The notes under the pieces were generated by a model. That model searched no databases and was not told where the DNA came from. It saw nothing but the letters and a program-made list of their open reading frames with translations. A DNA stretch of 64,000 nt, from positions 310,001-374,000 of the forward strand of contig NZ_VIWO01000005.1 in NCBI RefSeq assembly GCF_007829335.1. Reading direction: 5' to 3'. This document shows positions 27,522-36,537 of this stretch, in pieces. The stretch is from Chitinophaga polysaccharea. Lineage in GTDB: Bacteria; Bacteroidota; Bacteroidia; Chitinophagales; Chitinophagaceae. The position numbers and the translations under genes are program-made. Each line of letters begins with the position of its first letter. Position 1 is the first letter of the stretch.

Positions 27522-30500
27522 TTAAAACTTGGCATTCAGTCCGATCATATACGTGCGGGCCTGCGGGAAATATCCCTGGTCGATACCCATCAGCTTAGGA
27601 TCGCTGCTACCCATTTCCGGATCAAGTCCGCTGTATTTGGTGAAGGTGAACAGGTTCTGCGCGCCTACGTATAGCCGTAACTGTGGTATGCGTGCACGTT
27701 CCAGCCATTTGGCGGGGAAGTTATATCCCAGCTGTATATTTTTCAGGCGCAGGTAGGAGCCATCTTCTACGAAATAATCAGACACGCTGTTGTTCAGCGC
27801 TGCCACAGAAGAAATTTTGTAATACTTGTTGGTAGATCCAGGGCCATTCCAGGACTTTTCCAGGAAGCCTTTGGGCGCGTTATACCAGCCAGTGCCGGCT
27901 TCGGTATCGTAGCGCAGGATGTTCATCACATCATTGCCCTGGGAGCCCTGCCAGAACATGCTCAGATCAAAACGTTTGAAGTTGAGATTGATGCTCAGGC
28001 CATACACAAAATCGGGCCAGGGGTTGCCGATCATGGTACGATCGGCTGCATCCAGCTTACCGTCGGGACCGGGCACTACTTTCCCGTTGGCATCATAGCC
28101 ATTGATATCTTTGAAGCGCAGGTCGCCGGGGGAGCTCACTCCTTTCTGAGGACTTTTATCTACTTCTTCCTGTGTCTGGAAGATGCCATCTGTTTTCCAT
28201 CCGAAATAGTAGCCTACGGGTTTTCCTTCTTCTGTTTTGCTGATCACTTCCCCTAAATGAGCAGTGGAGTACACAGGTTCTCCACCACCCATTGTCAACA
28301 CCTCATTTTTAAACGTGGAAATATTAGCGCGAACATTGTAAGAGAAATCGCCAAAAGTATGATGATGGCCGATGGATAATTCCCAGCCTTTATTCACCAT
28401 GCTTCCGGCATTTTTCCAGAAGGGAATATCTACCGGATAAGCCATGGTAGCTGGTAGTGGCACTACCACCAACATATTGTTTACCCGTTTGTTGAAATAG
28501 TCGACGGTTACATCCAGTTCGCTGTTAAACAGCTGGAGTTCCAGGGCCACATCGGCCTGGTTGGAGGTTTCCCATTGCAGGGAAGGATTGGCCATGGTTT
28601 TACGTTCGGCGCCCAGGTATCCTGTGCTGGTGTTACCAAAAATGTAGCGCTGATAGGTATTACCGTAGGTAGATAAATAGAGGCCACTGCCTGTACCGGT
28701 GTATTGGTTACCGATAGAGCCGTAGCTGGCGCGCAGTTTACCGCTGCTCAGCCAAGAGATGCCGGCATTTTTCACGAAGTTTTCTTCTGTAAACCGCCAG
28801 GCAGCAGAAGCTGATGGGAAAGTACCCCAGCGATAGCCTTCTCCAAAGTTGGAAGTACCATCGCGACGTACGTTGGCGGCCAGAATGTAACGGTCGGCAT
28901 ACACGTAGTTGATACGCCCAAAGAAAGACTGCATGGCGCTGGAGTACGTATAGCCGGAGGCGTTAGGGTTCAACGTGGCTACATCGATGATGCGCATATC
29001 ATAATCATTGTTCACTATTCCCTGCTTGGAAGCAGCGTAGGACAAGCCTTTGGTGAGTTCTGCCGAAATACCTGCCAGGGCGGTAATATGGTGGTTACCG
29101 AAAGTTTTGTCGAAGTTGAGTGTATTTTCCCATACAAAATAATTACTCCAGGAAGAGTTATTACTGATGGTATTGTAAGTACTATAGTCAAATGCATTCA
29201 GGAAAAACGAGGGCGTAAATCCTTTGGAGATCCCTCGTCCCAGGTCCAGGCCGAAGTTGCTACGGAACATCAGCGGGTCAATGATTTTGACATCGAGGGC
29301 AGCGCCGCCTTTTACCGCGATGCCTTCCCATACTGATTGCTGCATACGTTCTACCTGTCCTACCGGGTTGGGTTTATTGGAGTACAGGATACCTGCGTAT
29401 TGAGAATACGGATTGTTAGCTTCATAACCATCCATGATGCTGCTGAAGAAAGCGGGTACATTTTTGAGCTGGTTGCGGTATACCGGTGTGATCGGATCTG
29501 CTGTCATGGCGCTAAAGATGGTACCGGTAAATGGGTTGTTTTCATCTACGTTACGGCGGCTTTCATAGATGAGACCAACGTTGGTAGTGAGTTTTACACG
29601 GGGGCTGATATCTGCGCCTACATTGGTTCTCCAGGAAATGCGCTCATAGTCGGAACCTTTCACGATACCTTCCTGTTTCATATATCCTGCGCTGGTTGCA
29701 TAAACGATATTTTTGCCGGCGCCGGTGAGCCCGACGTTATAGCTCTGCATGGGCGCATTGTCCTGGATGATTTCCTGCCACCAGTCGGTACCATTGGGAC
29801 TACCGGTATTTTCTGCCACGAATTTCAGCACTTCCGCTTTTTTCTCTGGTGTATTTAAGCTGGTGGGCATGGGAGAATTGCCGGCGGTGGCGGCTCTTTG
29901 TTTATATTCGATGAACTCAGCGGCGTTGAGCATGTGCGGCCTTTTCCAGGCAGACTGTACGCCGGTATAGCTGTCGAAGGTGACGTGCATCTTTTGTTCT
30001 GTGCGACTACCTTTTCGGGTGGTAATGATTGCCACGCCGTTGGAGGCCCTGGCCCCGTAGATGGCAGAAGTAGAGGCATCTTTCAGGATATCCATCGACT
30101 CGATGTCGTTGGGATTGAGCCAGCCAATATCTGTTTGTGGCAAGCCGTCTACGATATACAGGGGGCTGTTGCTGCCGGTGATAGAGCCAATACCGCGGAT
30201 ACGCACCACGGGAGCTGATCCGGGGCTACCGCTGCTTTGCACGACGGTTACGCCGGTAGCCTTACCTTGTAACGCTTCACCGGCGTTACGTACCGGTACA
30301 TTGCGCAGGTCGGCGCTGCTAACGGAGCTGATAGCGCCCGTTACATCTTTTTTCCTCTGCGTGCCATACCCTACTACTACAATTTCATTTAAGCCACTGG
30401 TAGATTCTTCCAGTACGATATATAAAGGCTGGTTGGGAACAGCGGTGGCTTCTTTAGGTTCATAGCCCATATAGGTAAATACCAGCGTAGCGCCGGCGGG

Positions 30501-31001
30501 GGCCATGACGGAAAAGTTGCCATCGGCGCCTGTTACGGCCCCGGTGCTGGCGCCTTTCACCTTTACAGATACGCCAATCAGGGGATGTCCTTTCGCATCT
30601 TCTACGCGCCCGGTAATTTTTTCCGTTGTAGAGGCTTCGTTGCGGGGCGCGATCACCACCAGGTTATTATCTATGATTTTATATACGAAGGCGCTATCCA
30701 ATACCCGGCTCATAATTTCGGAGAGCCTGGCATTTTTGACCTGCAGGTTTATTTTGCCCAGCTGCCGGATGGTATTATAGTTGTAAAAGAAGCGATAGTT
30801 GCTCTCCTGCTGGATTTTCTCAAAAATTTTATCTGCGTCTGTTTTCACGAAGGATAAGGTGAACTTCTCCTGTGAAAACACAGTAGCAGAGGCATGCAGG
30901 CAGGATATCAGCACCACGACAAAGCACAACTTCATAATGAGGAATAGTTTGAGTGTCTGGCGGAGCGCATAGGATGCCCTGCCAAATCTTCTTTTTTTCA
31001 T
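27522..31001 (-). CDS. SusC/RagA TonB-dependent outer-membrane transporter with STN domain
   Basis: The 1,159-residue product has a signal peptide, an STN (secretin/TonB N-terminal) domain at about 45-120 (FEKIQQESNYRFFYNY), a carboxypeptidase-like domain at about 125-210, the SusC signature NEIVVVGYGTQRKKDVTGAI with the following plug (VRIRGIGSITGSNSPLYIVDG), and a beta-barrel ending with an aromatic-terminal strand (YMIGLNAKF). It imports glycan fragments with SusD, powered by TonB. The STN domain passes the signal to the FecR protein encoded upstream, so it is both transporter and sensor. Confidence 0.96.
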   Translation of the reverse strand: MKKRRFGRASYALRQTLKLFLIMKLCFVVVLISCLHASATVFSQEKFTLSFVKTDADKIFEKIQQESNYRFFYNYNTIRQLGKINLQVKNARLSEIMSRVLDSAFVYKIIDNNLVVIAPRNEASTTEKITGRVEDAKGHPLIGVSVKVKGASTGAVTGADGNFSVMAPAGATLVFTYMGYEPKEATAVPNQPLYIVLEESTSGLNEIVVVGYGTQRKKDVTGAISSVSSADLRNVPVRNAGEALQGKATGVTVVQSSGSPGSAPVVRIRGIGSITGSNSPLYIVDGLPQTDIGWLNPNDIESMDILKDASTSAIYGARASNGVAIITTRKGSRTEQKMHVTFDSYTGVQSAWKRPHMLNAAEFIEYKQRAATAGNSPMPTSLNTPEKKAEVLKFVAENTGSPNGTDWWQEIIQDNAPMQSYNVGLTGAGKNIVYATSAGYMKQEGIVKGSDYERISWRTNVGADISPRVKLTTNVGLIYESRRNVDENNPFTGTIFSAMTADPITPVYRNQLKNVPAFFSSIMDGYEANNPYSQYAGILYSNKPNPVGQVERMQQSVWEGIAVKGGAALDVKIIDPLMFRSNFGLDLGRGISKGFTPSFFLNAFDYSTYNTISNNSSWSNYFVWENTLNFDKTFGNHHITALAGISAELTKGLSYAASKQGIVNNDYDMRIIDVATLNPNASGYTYSSAMQSFFGRINYVYADRYILAANVRRDGTSNFGEGYRWGTFPSASAAWRFTEENFVKNAGISWLSSGKLRASYGSIGNQYTGTGSGLYLSTYGNTYQRYIFGNTSTGYLGAERKTMANPSLQWETSNQADVALELQLFNSELDVTVDYFNKRVNNMLVVVPLPATMAYPVDIPFWKNAGSMVNKGWELSIGHHHTFGDFSYNVRANISTFKNEVLTMGGGEPVYSTAHLGEVISKTEEGKPVGYYFGWKTDGIFQTQEEVDKSPQKGVSSPGDLRFKDINGYDANGKVVPGPDGKLDAADRTMIGNPWPDFVYGLSINLNFKRFDLSMFWQGSQGNDVMNILRYDTEAGTGWYNAPKGFLEKSWNGPGSTNKYYKISSVAALNNSVSDYFVEDGSYLRLKNIQLGYNFPAKWLERARIPQLRLYVGAQNLFTFTKYSGLDPEMGSSDPKLMGIDQGYFPQARTYMIGLNAKF

Positions 31002-31116
31002 AGATTTGTTTTAGAAAGGTTTGTAAAGAAGGGTGTAAGTGAAGTTTCGAAGCCTGCTTACCCCCTGTTGATACCTATAAGCCTTTTGAGGAAGAGCCCT
31101 GCTCTTCCTTTTTTTA
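31001..31116 (+). ncRNA. Candidate antisense RNA to the susC leader
   Basis: On the plus strand an exact -7 element TAGATTTG (TAnnTTTG) lies at 31001-31008, and an intrinsic terminator (hairpin 31089-31109 plus T-run to 31116) follows. The RNA between them, about 100 nt from about 31013, would be antisense to the 5' leader of susC. I see no clear -33 TTTG. PUL-linked antisense RNAs near susC starts are known in Bacteroides. This is a prediction from two motifs only. Confidence 0.35.
31089..31116 (+). terminator. Plus-oriented intrinsic terminator opposite the susC leader
   Basis: Nine-base arms at 31089-31097 and 31101-31109 with a 3-nt loop are followed by seven T on the plus strand. Both flanking genes are on the minus strand, so this terminator faces against them. 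Confidence 0.65.
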
Positions 31117-31192
31117 TGGTTTGGTCAGGTGCTGCAGTTGTTTACGCGTGTTTTCATTACAGGTAGTTTTTGGTTTGATAAAATGTGCGCTG

Positions 31193-32203
31193 TTATTTAG
31201 ATATATATACTTGTCGCTGTTGGATACGGAAATGAAAAGGTGTTGTCATCTGTAACAGTTTCAATGCTTTTACGATCCCTTCTTTTTCAAATACCCCACT
31301 GAGTATTTCTTTCTTCAGGCTTTCATCTTCGAAGGAAATGGAGACATTAAACTGCCGTTCCATTTTCCGCGCCACTGATTCGAAGGTTTCATTTTTAAAT
31401 ACCAGCTTCTGTTCGCGCCAGGCGGTTTCAGCCACCAGGCTGTCTTTCCCGTTGGCTTCAGGGAAATTGACCAGCGACAGGCTATCGGTTTTTCCAATGG
31501 TAGATAAAATCAGTTTTTCATGTGGCAACAGGATTACTTTTTTCTCCAGGCTGTTGTGCATGATCACCTGCACCTTCCCTCCCACTACAGCTACCTCTGA
31601 GCGGTTATCATCGTCGTATGCTTTTATGTTAAAGCTGGTACCCAGTACATGTACATCCAGTTTGCGGGTATGTACTACAAAGGGCCTTGCATCGTTTTTT
31701 ATTACATCGAGAAATATTTCCCCGCTGACCTGGATATCGCGGCGGCTATTATTAAAGCGCTGATCGTAGCTGAGCTTACTCCCGGCATTTAGCCATACCG
31801 TGGTACCATCGGGTAGCAGGGCTTTCATGGTTTGTCCGAGCGGGGCAGTGATCTCCTGGCGGGAGGCGATAGCGAGATGTTGATGACGCCACCACTGCCA
31901 TCCTATGCCTGTTGCCGTTAGCCCCACTACCGCTGCTGCGGCAGCCCACCAGCCACGTTTAATGCGCATGGCAGTAACTGGCGCGGCAGACAGGCGGGGC
32001 ACTATTTTCTCCCAGCCCTGCTCCGCAAATTCCATTTGTCCGGCCGCGTTATTACCCATCCTGTCGATGATGGAAGCCGTAAACGCCGCACCGGGATCCG
32101 CTGTCAGCAATTGCTCCAGTTCTTCCAACTCTTCCTGACTGGCGGACCGGCTGGCCTTTTTCGCCATCAATACTGCTATTCTTTCAGATTTCATTTCATT
32201 CAA
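31193..32203 (-). CDS. FecR family anti-sigma factor
   Basis: The 336-residue product has a cytoplasmic N-terminal anti-sigma region (residues 1-80, ASQEELEELEQLL), one membrane segment near residues 85-105 (WWAAAAAVVGLTATGIGW), then the FecR periplasmic domain (EITAPLGQTMKALLPDGTTVWLNAGSKL in outline) and a C-terminal domain with FESVARKMERQFNVSISF. It holds the ECF sigma factor inactive until the STN domain of SusC signals. The gene order sigma, FecR, SusC, SusD on one strand is the standard arrangement. Confidence 0.94.
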   Translation of the reverse strand: MNEMKSERIAVLMAKKASRSASQEELEELEQLLTADPGAAFTASIIDRMGNNAAGQMEFAEQGWEKIVPRLSAAPVTAMRIKRGWWAAAAAVVGLTATGIGWQWWRHQHLAIASRQEITAPLGQTMKALLPDGTTVWLNAGSKLSYDQRFNNSRRDIQVSGEIFLDVIKNDARPFVVHTRKLDVHVLGTSFNIKAYDDDNRSEVAVVGGKVQVIMHNSLEKKVILLPHEKLILSTIGKTDSLSLVNFPEANGKDSLVAETAWREQKLVFKNETFESVARKMERQFNVSISFEDESLKKEILSGVFEKEGIVKALKLLQMTTPFHFRIQQRQVYISK

Positions 32204-32289
32204 ATAGGACTTGTGTATAAGGACACCGGGTAAACAGTGATTCCCTAAAAGCGGGAAAAATTTTTTTTGGGGGAGATGGCGGGAAGGGT

Positions 32290-32877
32290 TTAGTCATTCT
32301 TTTCGCCGGCATCCGGGAGGGCCGGTACGGGGGCAAAACATTGGAGACGGGCAGCCAGTTTTTTCATGGCAATGGCCAGTTGGGCATCTACTGTTTTAGG
32401 AGAAATACCGAGGATGCCTGCCACCTCTTTGTAAGACAGTTCATCCTGCTTTACCAGCTTGAAGATCATTTTACATTTAGGAGGCAGCTGTTCCACCGCC
32501 GAAGCGATGGCCTGCTGCAGTTCGTGGGTGAGCAGCAACTGCTCGGTGTCGGGCTCGAGCCGGAAATGTTGTACATGGAGCGAGTCGAGGTCTGTTTCCG
32601 TAAAAATGGCCGGCCGGCGAAGCTGGTTTAATGCGGCGTTCTTTACCGCCACATACAGGTACACTCTTATCTGCCCGATCTTATCCAGCTGGTGTCGCTT
32701 TTGCCAAAGCTTTACAAATACATCATTCACTATTTCTTCCGCCGGCTGGCGCTGTTTTACGAAGGCAAAGGCAAACTGGTATAACCGGAATACCTGCTGC
32801 TGGTACAGCGCTTTGAAAGCGAGTTGATCATCGTGAAATTGTATGCGGTAAAGTAACTCCTCCATAGTCACGTGCAT
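32290..32877 (-). CDS. ECF RNA polymerase sigma-70 factor
   Basis: The product has 195 residues. Region 2 is AFKALYQQQVFRLYQFAFAF with AEEIVNDVFVKLWQKR, and region 4 is EQLPPKCKMIFKLVKQDELS followed by YKEVAGILGISPKTVDAQL. This is a Bacteroidota-type ECF sigma factor of the FecI-like group. A second in-frame ATG four codons downstream (MEELLYR) is an alternative start. It is released by the FecR protein encoded 86 bases downstream and is expected to transcribe susC and the following genes. Confidence 0.95.
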   Translation of the reverse strand: MHVTMEELLYRIQFHDDQLAFKALYQQQVFRLYQFAFAFVKQRQPAEEIVNDVFVKLWQKRHQLDKIGQIRVYLYVAVKNAALNQLRRPAIFTETDLDSLHVQHFRLEPDTEQLLLTHELQQAIASAVEQLPPKCKMIFKLVKQDELSYKEVAGILGISPKTVDAQLAIAMKKLAARLQCFAPVPALPDAGEKND

Positions 32878-32969
32878 ACCACAAAATAAAATTTTTCTGG
32901 TAAACGCGGTTACTTTTTAAGAAATAATACAAAACCAGGCAGACTATCAAATATTTCTGCAAAAGAAAA

Positions 32970-32998
32970 AGCCGGACAACCTGGCTGGTTGTCCGGCT
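32970..32998 (-). terminator. Hairpin terminator after the beta-helix/PDZ gene
   Basis: Perfect 12-bp arms at 32970-32981 and 32987-32998 with a 5-nt loop are followed on the minus strand by a T-rich run. It also insulates the sigma-factor promoter region. Confidence 0.82.
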
Positions 32999-33024
32999 AA
33001 TGGGAGTAATGGTTGTTTTCCCGT

Positions 33025-35364
33025 TTACTTCAGTTTCAACGTAATGGCCTGCTGTTGTTGGTTACGTATAATCACTACAGGAATACTGCTTTTCCAGGAA
33101 GCACCCTGGGTTAGTTCCAGCAGATCTTTGGTAGTTTTTATGGGATGCCCATCGGAAGAGATGATTACATCTTTCGCTTTCAGTCCTGAGGTGGCCAGCA
33201 GGCTACCCGCATTAGCGGTTACAATGACTACCCCCGACTCATCGGCCAAACCATAGGCAGAGCGTTCTCCAAGGCCGGAAATAGATTTGATTTTCCCTCC
33301 CAGGAAATCAACCGGCGCCGCCGCTGCATCGGGGCTGCCACTCATAAACATGGGGATAACGGGTTTCGCAGCCAGGTTGCGCAACCGGGGCTGCATTACG
33401 CCAAAACTATCCATCGGGATATTGTTGAAGCCCATCCTCAGCGCCGGCGAGGTAGCCGCTACGGTATAGTCGCCCTCCTGCGGGTTAATGAACTGCGGAT
33501 CGCCGGCCACGCTATGCACATCGGTACCATTGTTACGGGCTTCCTGCAACGCCGCATCGTCCGGGAACAGGTTGTAGTCGATACTTTTGCCCCAGTAATT
33601 GATTTCGATGGGGAAATATTTACGGGTAACAATATTGTGTTCAAATACATCGCCGCTGTTTTTAAACCATACATGCGGGTGGAAGGAGTTGTTGATCATA
33701 ATATTGTTTTTCACGATGCGACCAAAACCTTCCCGGAGTTTAAGGCCTCCGTTGAGGCAAACGTTGTTATAGATCCGGTAGTTGGAAGAACCGTCGTCCA
33801 GGTCGATATCCCAACCATGATCGCAGCGGAAACGATTATTGCGGATGGTCACCGGTTCCTGTACATCCAGGAATATCAGCTCCGGGTGTACAGCTACAAG
33901 GCTGTCCATATACCCGCGGTTGGCGGCCCAGAAGCGGTCGCGCCCCCAGGAGTTAAAGGCGCCATGGTCGCCGGTTTCCAGTACTGTATTAAACACATCA
34001 TTGTACGCCAGCAGGTGACCGCCGAAACAGCCGTCGCCGATGTTAATACCGGCGCGGGGAGTATTGTAGATGCTATTGTGTGTGACGGCAATACGGGACG
34101 AAATTTCTATTTCTACACCCGTCGCTTGTTTTTCTATCTCCCCTACATTATGTAGCAGGTTATTATCGGCCAAGCATTCCTGCGGATAGTTATTGCTGGC
34201 CGGGCCAGGTGTTTTATCCAGCTGCGCATACGGCGTAAAGTCCTCGTAACGGAAATTAGGAGACCGTACTGCTTTGGCATCGCCTACAAACGCAATAGCG
34301 CTGGCGCCTACATGCTGTATTTCGCAACCGCTGATCGTATCATGACGGTTATAGTTGCTCAGCATGATAGCATTGCCTCCTAAGGTAGTGAAGCGGCAAT
34401 CGGTGATGCAGCAGTTTTCCGTTCCATCGAGCAGTACCGCCGCACCGCGGTAGATGGTCCAGTCGCTGCGCAGCAGTGGTTCTTTGGTATCCATAAAAGT
34501 ACGCTCGTTATGCACGAACTGTAGTCCGCGCAGGGTTACGTTTTTTACTGGCTTAGCGGCGCTGCCTTTTAATACGATACTTTTCTTTAGCCGGGATACC
34601 TCTATGCGGGCGGCCGGCAGTTGCATCGCTGCTGTTGGATAATAATACAGCAGGTGCTGCTGCTGGTCGAGGAACCATTCGCCGGGAGCGTCGAGGGCTT
34701 CCAGGTTGTTTTCCACGAAGCGGAACTCTTTGTGCAGGCCATTAGGGCGGTTGTTTTGCCAACCGCCTTCCAGCACCAGTTCGTTGTTTTTAACGCCGGT
34801 AACGCGGTAGTGGAAGCCTCCCCAGTCGTATGCATGTAACGCATGTACGTAGCTGTTTTCCGGGTGTTTCCATTGGGCTGCTTTTTCCAGGGCATCGGCG
34901 GCGGTGCCATGAAACACTTTGGCAGTAGCATCATAGTTAGGATAACGGGCCAGCACCTGTAGTTCTCCGTTTACATAGAGGCGTTCAAAGGTAACGCCGG
35001 TGGGTACACTCGCTTTGTAAATACCATCTTTGTAAGGCGTCCAGGTGAGCGATAACTTTTGTCCGGCGCTGATAAACACCGGTTCGTTATCGTACGCACG
35101 TATTTCGAGGCGCTTGCAGGCCATATTGGCGGCCTGCAGGTTGATTTCCTTTTCCAGGTAGTAAGTACCTCCATGCAGGAGAATGACGGCCTGCTCGTTC
35201 TTTCGTTTGATGGCTAATTCCACCGCTTTACCGGGTGTTTTCAAAGGTTGGGATGCACTGCCGCTATGGCTGTCATTTCCATTAGTAGCTACGTGCCAGA
35301 CGGTTTGTGCTTTCCCCAGGTGGGCGAAGAACAGCACACAACAAAAGAAGAGTAATCGTTTCAT
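33025..35364 (-). CDS. Secreted right-handed parallel beta-helix protein with C-terminal PDZ-like domain
   Basis: The 779-residue product has a signal peptide ending near GKAQTVWHV. The VATNGNDSHSGSASQPLKTP start is that of secreted beta-helix polysaccharide-binding or lyase-like proteins. Repeating coils are visible as IYNTPRAGINIGDG, NNRFRCDHGWDIDLDDGSSN and KNNIMINNSF. Residues 685-779 form a PDZ-like domain (SGLKAKDVIISSDGHPI, then DLLELTQ). Beta-helix proteins of this type often are pectate-lyase-like or alginate-lyase-like, but the catalytic residues are not assignable. It starts 22 bases after a SusD remnant on the same strand, so it may be left from a former utilisation locus. Confidence 0.78.
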   Translation of the reverse strand: MKRLLFFCCVLFFAHLGKAQTVWHVATNGNDSHSGSASQPLKTPGKAVELAIKRKNEQAVILLHGGTYYLEKEINLQAANMACKRLEIRAYDNEPVFISAGQKLSLTWTPYKDGIYKASVPTGVTFERLYVNGELQVLARYPNYDATAKVFHGTAADALEKAAQWKHPENSYVHALHAYDWGGFHYRVTGVKNNELVLEGGWQNNRPNGLHKEFRFVENNLEALDAPGEWFLDQQQHLLYYYPTAAMQLPAARIEVSRLKKSIVLKGSAAKPVKNVTLRGLQFVHNERTFMDTKEPLLRSDWTIYRGAAVLLDGTENCCITDCRFTTLGGNAIMLSNYNRHDTISGCEIQHVGASAIAFVGDAKAVRSPNFRYEDFTPYAQLDKTPGPASNNYPQECLADNNLLHNVGEIEKQATGVEIEISSRIAVTHNSIYNTPRAGINIGDGCFGGHLLAYNDVFNTVLETGDHGAFNSWGRDRFWAANRGYMDSLVAVHPELIFLDVQEPVTIRNNRFRCDHGWDIDLDDGSSNYRIYNNVCLNGGLKLREGFGRIVKNNIMINNSFHPHVWFKNSGDVFEHNIVTRKYFPIEINYWGKSIDYNLFPDDAALQEARNNGTDVHSVAGDPQFINPQEGDYTVAATSPALRMGFNNIPMDSFGVMQPRLRNLAAKPVIPMFMSGSPDAAAAPVDFLGGKIKSISGLGERSAYGLADESGVVIVTANAGSLLATSGLKAKDVIISSDGHPIKTTKDLLELTQGASWKSSIPVVIIRNQQQQAITLKLK

Positions 35365-35386
35365 ATGTTCCTGCGATAAAAATTGA

Positions 35387-35941
35387 CTAGTGATACTGTG
35401 GATTTTGCTGAATATTATTGTTGGTGATTTCCTGTGCAGGGATCAGCCATGTTTGATTATAAGGGCCGATGGGCACACTTAAAGAGGAGCCTCTTACGGT
35501 TTGAATATGCTGGAAGGTATTGGTACGTTTCAAATCGAACCATGCATCTCCTTCATTCGACAATTCCCATTTACGTTCCTTGATGATGGCATCGCGGAAC
35601 TGGTCTTTGGTAAGTCCTTTCAGGCCTGGTACATCTGTAGTGCTGCTTTTATTGATCCGGGCGCGCCAGCGGATTTTGTTCACGTATTGATACGCACTGA
35701 ACAAATGCACTCCCCTTGACATACGGCTATTATTATTCATTGAAAACACGTGGCGATCATAACGTCCTGGTTGATACCCGAAATATAAAGATAAAGTAGG
35801 CATCCCTCTTCCTAAAAATGCAGATAGGAGAAAAAAATATTGATAATGAAGAAAATCATATCGGCCCACAAGCCCTATAAGTGGGGCATTTCCAGTGATC
35901 GTCCCGTTAAGCGTACATAGGACACATTTTCTCTGGACCAT
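35387..35941 (-). pseudogene. C-terminal fragment of a SusD/RagB gene
   Basis: The last about 100 residues match the SusD C terminus: YVNKIRWRARI, KDQFRDAIIKERKWELSNEG, DAWFDLKRTNTF and the terminal NNNIQQNPQYH. An intact SusD is about 500-600 residues with a lipoprotein signal; this frame is 184 residues, has no signal peptide, and its first about 85 residues do not look like SusD. No SusC gene is upstream; the next gene upstream is on the opposite strand. I read it as a deletion remnant of a second SusCD locus. Confidence 0.75.
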
Positions 35942-36049
35942 CTATTTAAGTAAAAACTGGACGATCTTGATGATCCAGAAAAAGACAAATTTTGTGTCAG
36001 CAAACAGCAAAAGCCATCATATTTTATCACAAATAAAAAACACTGACAC

Positions 36050-36511
36050 ATGGAAAAGCAAACAGCCGCCTTTACCTCAAAGGATTTTCACCGCACTTAT
36101 GCCCGTCCTGCTTATGTAAAACCAGGAAAGCTGATTCACAAAAATGTAGAACAGGCCGGGGCGCACGACTCGTTTTCTACCGAACGTAAACACCCGGTAT
36201 TCTTTGTAGATCTGCCAACGAAAAATGTAAGCATGACCATCGGCGGGCTCTTACCTGGCCAGCTCACCAACCGGCACCGGCATACTTATGAAACGGTATT
36301 GTATGTGCTGGAAGGAAAAGGATATACGGAAGTAGAAGATGAAAAAATAGAATGGCAGGCTGGAGATGCCGTATATATTCCCAGCTGGGCCTGGCACCGG
36401 CATCAGAACCTTAGCGACAGTGAACCCGCCCGCTATATTGCCTGTGAAAATGCCCCGCAATTACAAAACCTGGGTGTAGCCTTAAGAGAAGAAGAAGGCC
36501 GGGATCTCTAA
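36050..36511 (+). CDS. Cupin-domain protein
   Basis: The 153-residue product has a single cupin barrel. Motif 1 is NRHRHTYETVLYVLEGKGYTEVE with candidate metal ligands in the RHRH segment and the following Glu; motif 2 is AGDAVYIPSWAWHRHQN with a His pair. It lacks a signal peptide. The gene is 26 bases before a DapA-family lyase, so they form a two-gene operon. Sugar-acid isomerases and ligand-binding cupins are possible; no choice can be made from sequence. Confidence 0.83.
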   Translation: MEKQTAAFTSKDFHRTYARPAYVKPGKLIHKNVEQAGAHDSFSTERKHPVFFVDLPTKNVSMTIGGLLPGQLTNRHRHTYETVLYVLEGKGYTEVEDEKIEWQAGDAVYIPSWAWHRHQNLSDSEPARYIACENAPQLQNLGVALREEEGRDL

Positions 36512-36537
36512 TCTCTCACGAAAAAAAAATTAAATAC

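Noticed and set aside
32241..32270. Weak hairpin TTCCC/GGGAA followed by T-run between the sigma and fecR genes
   Set aside because: The stem is only five base pairs; it may be chance in an A/T-rich gap, so I did not call it a second antisense terminator.
35993..36050. Inverted repeat TGTGTCAG / CTGACACA before the cupin gene
   Set aside because: Arms are eight bases and 42 bases apart, and the right arm touches the start codon; it could be an operator but chance is likely.
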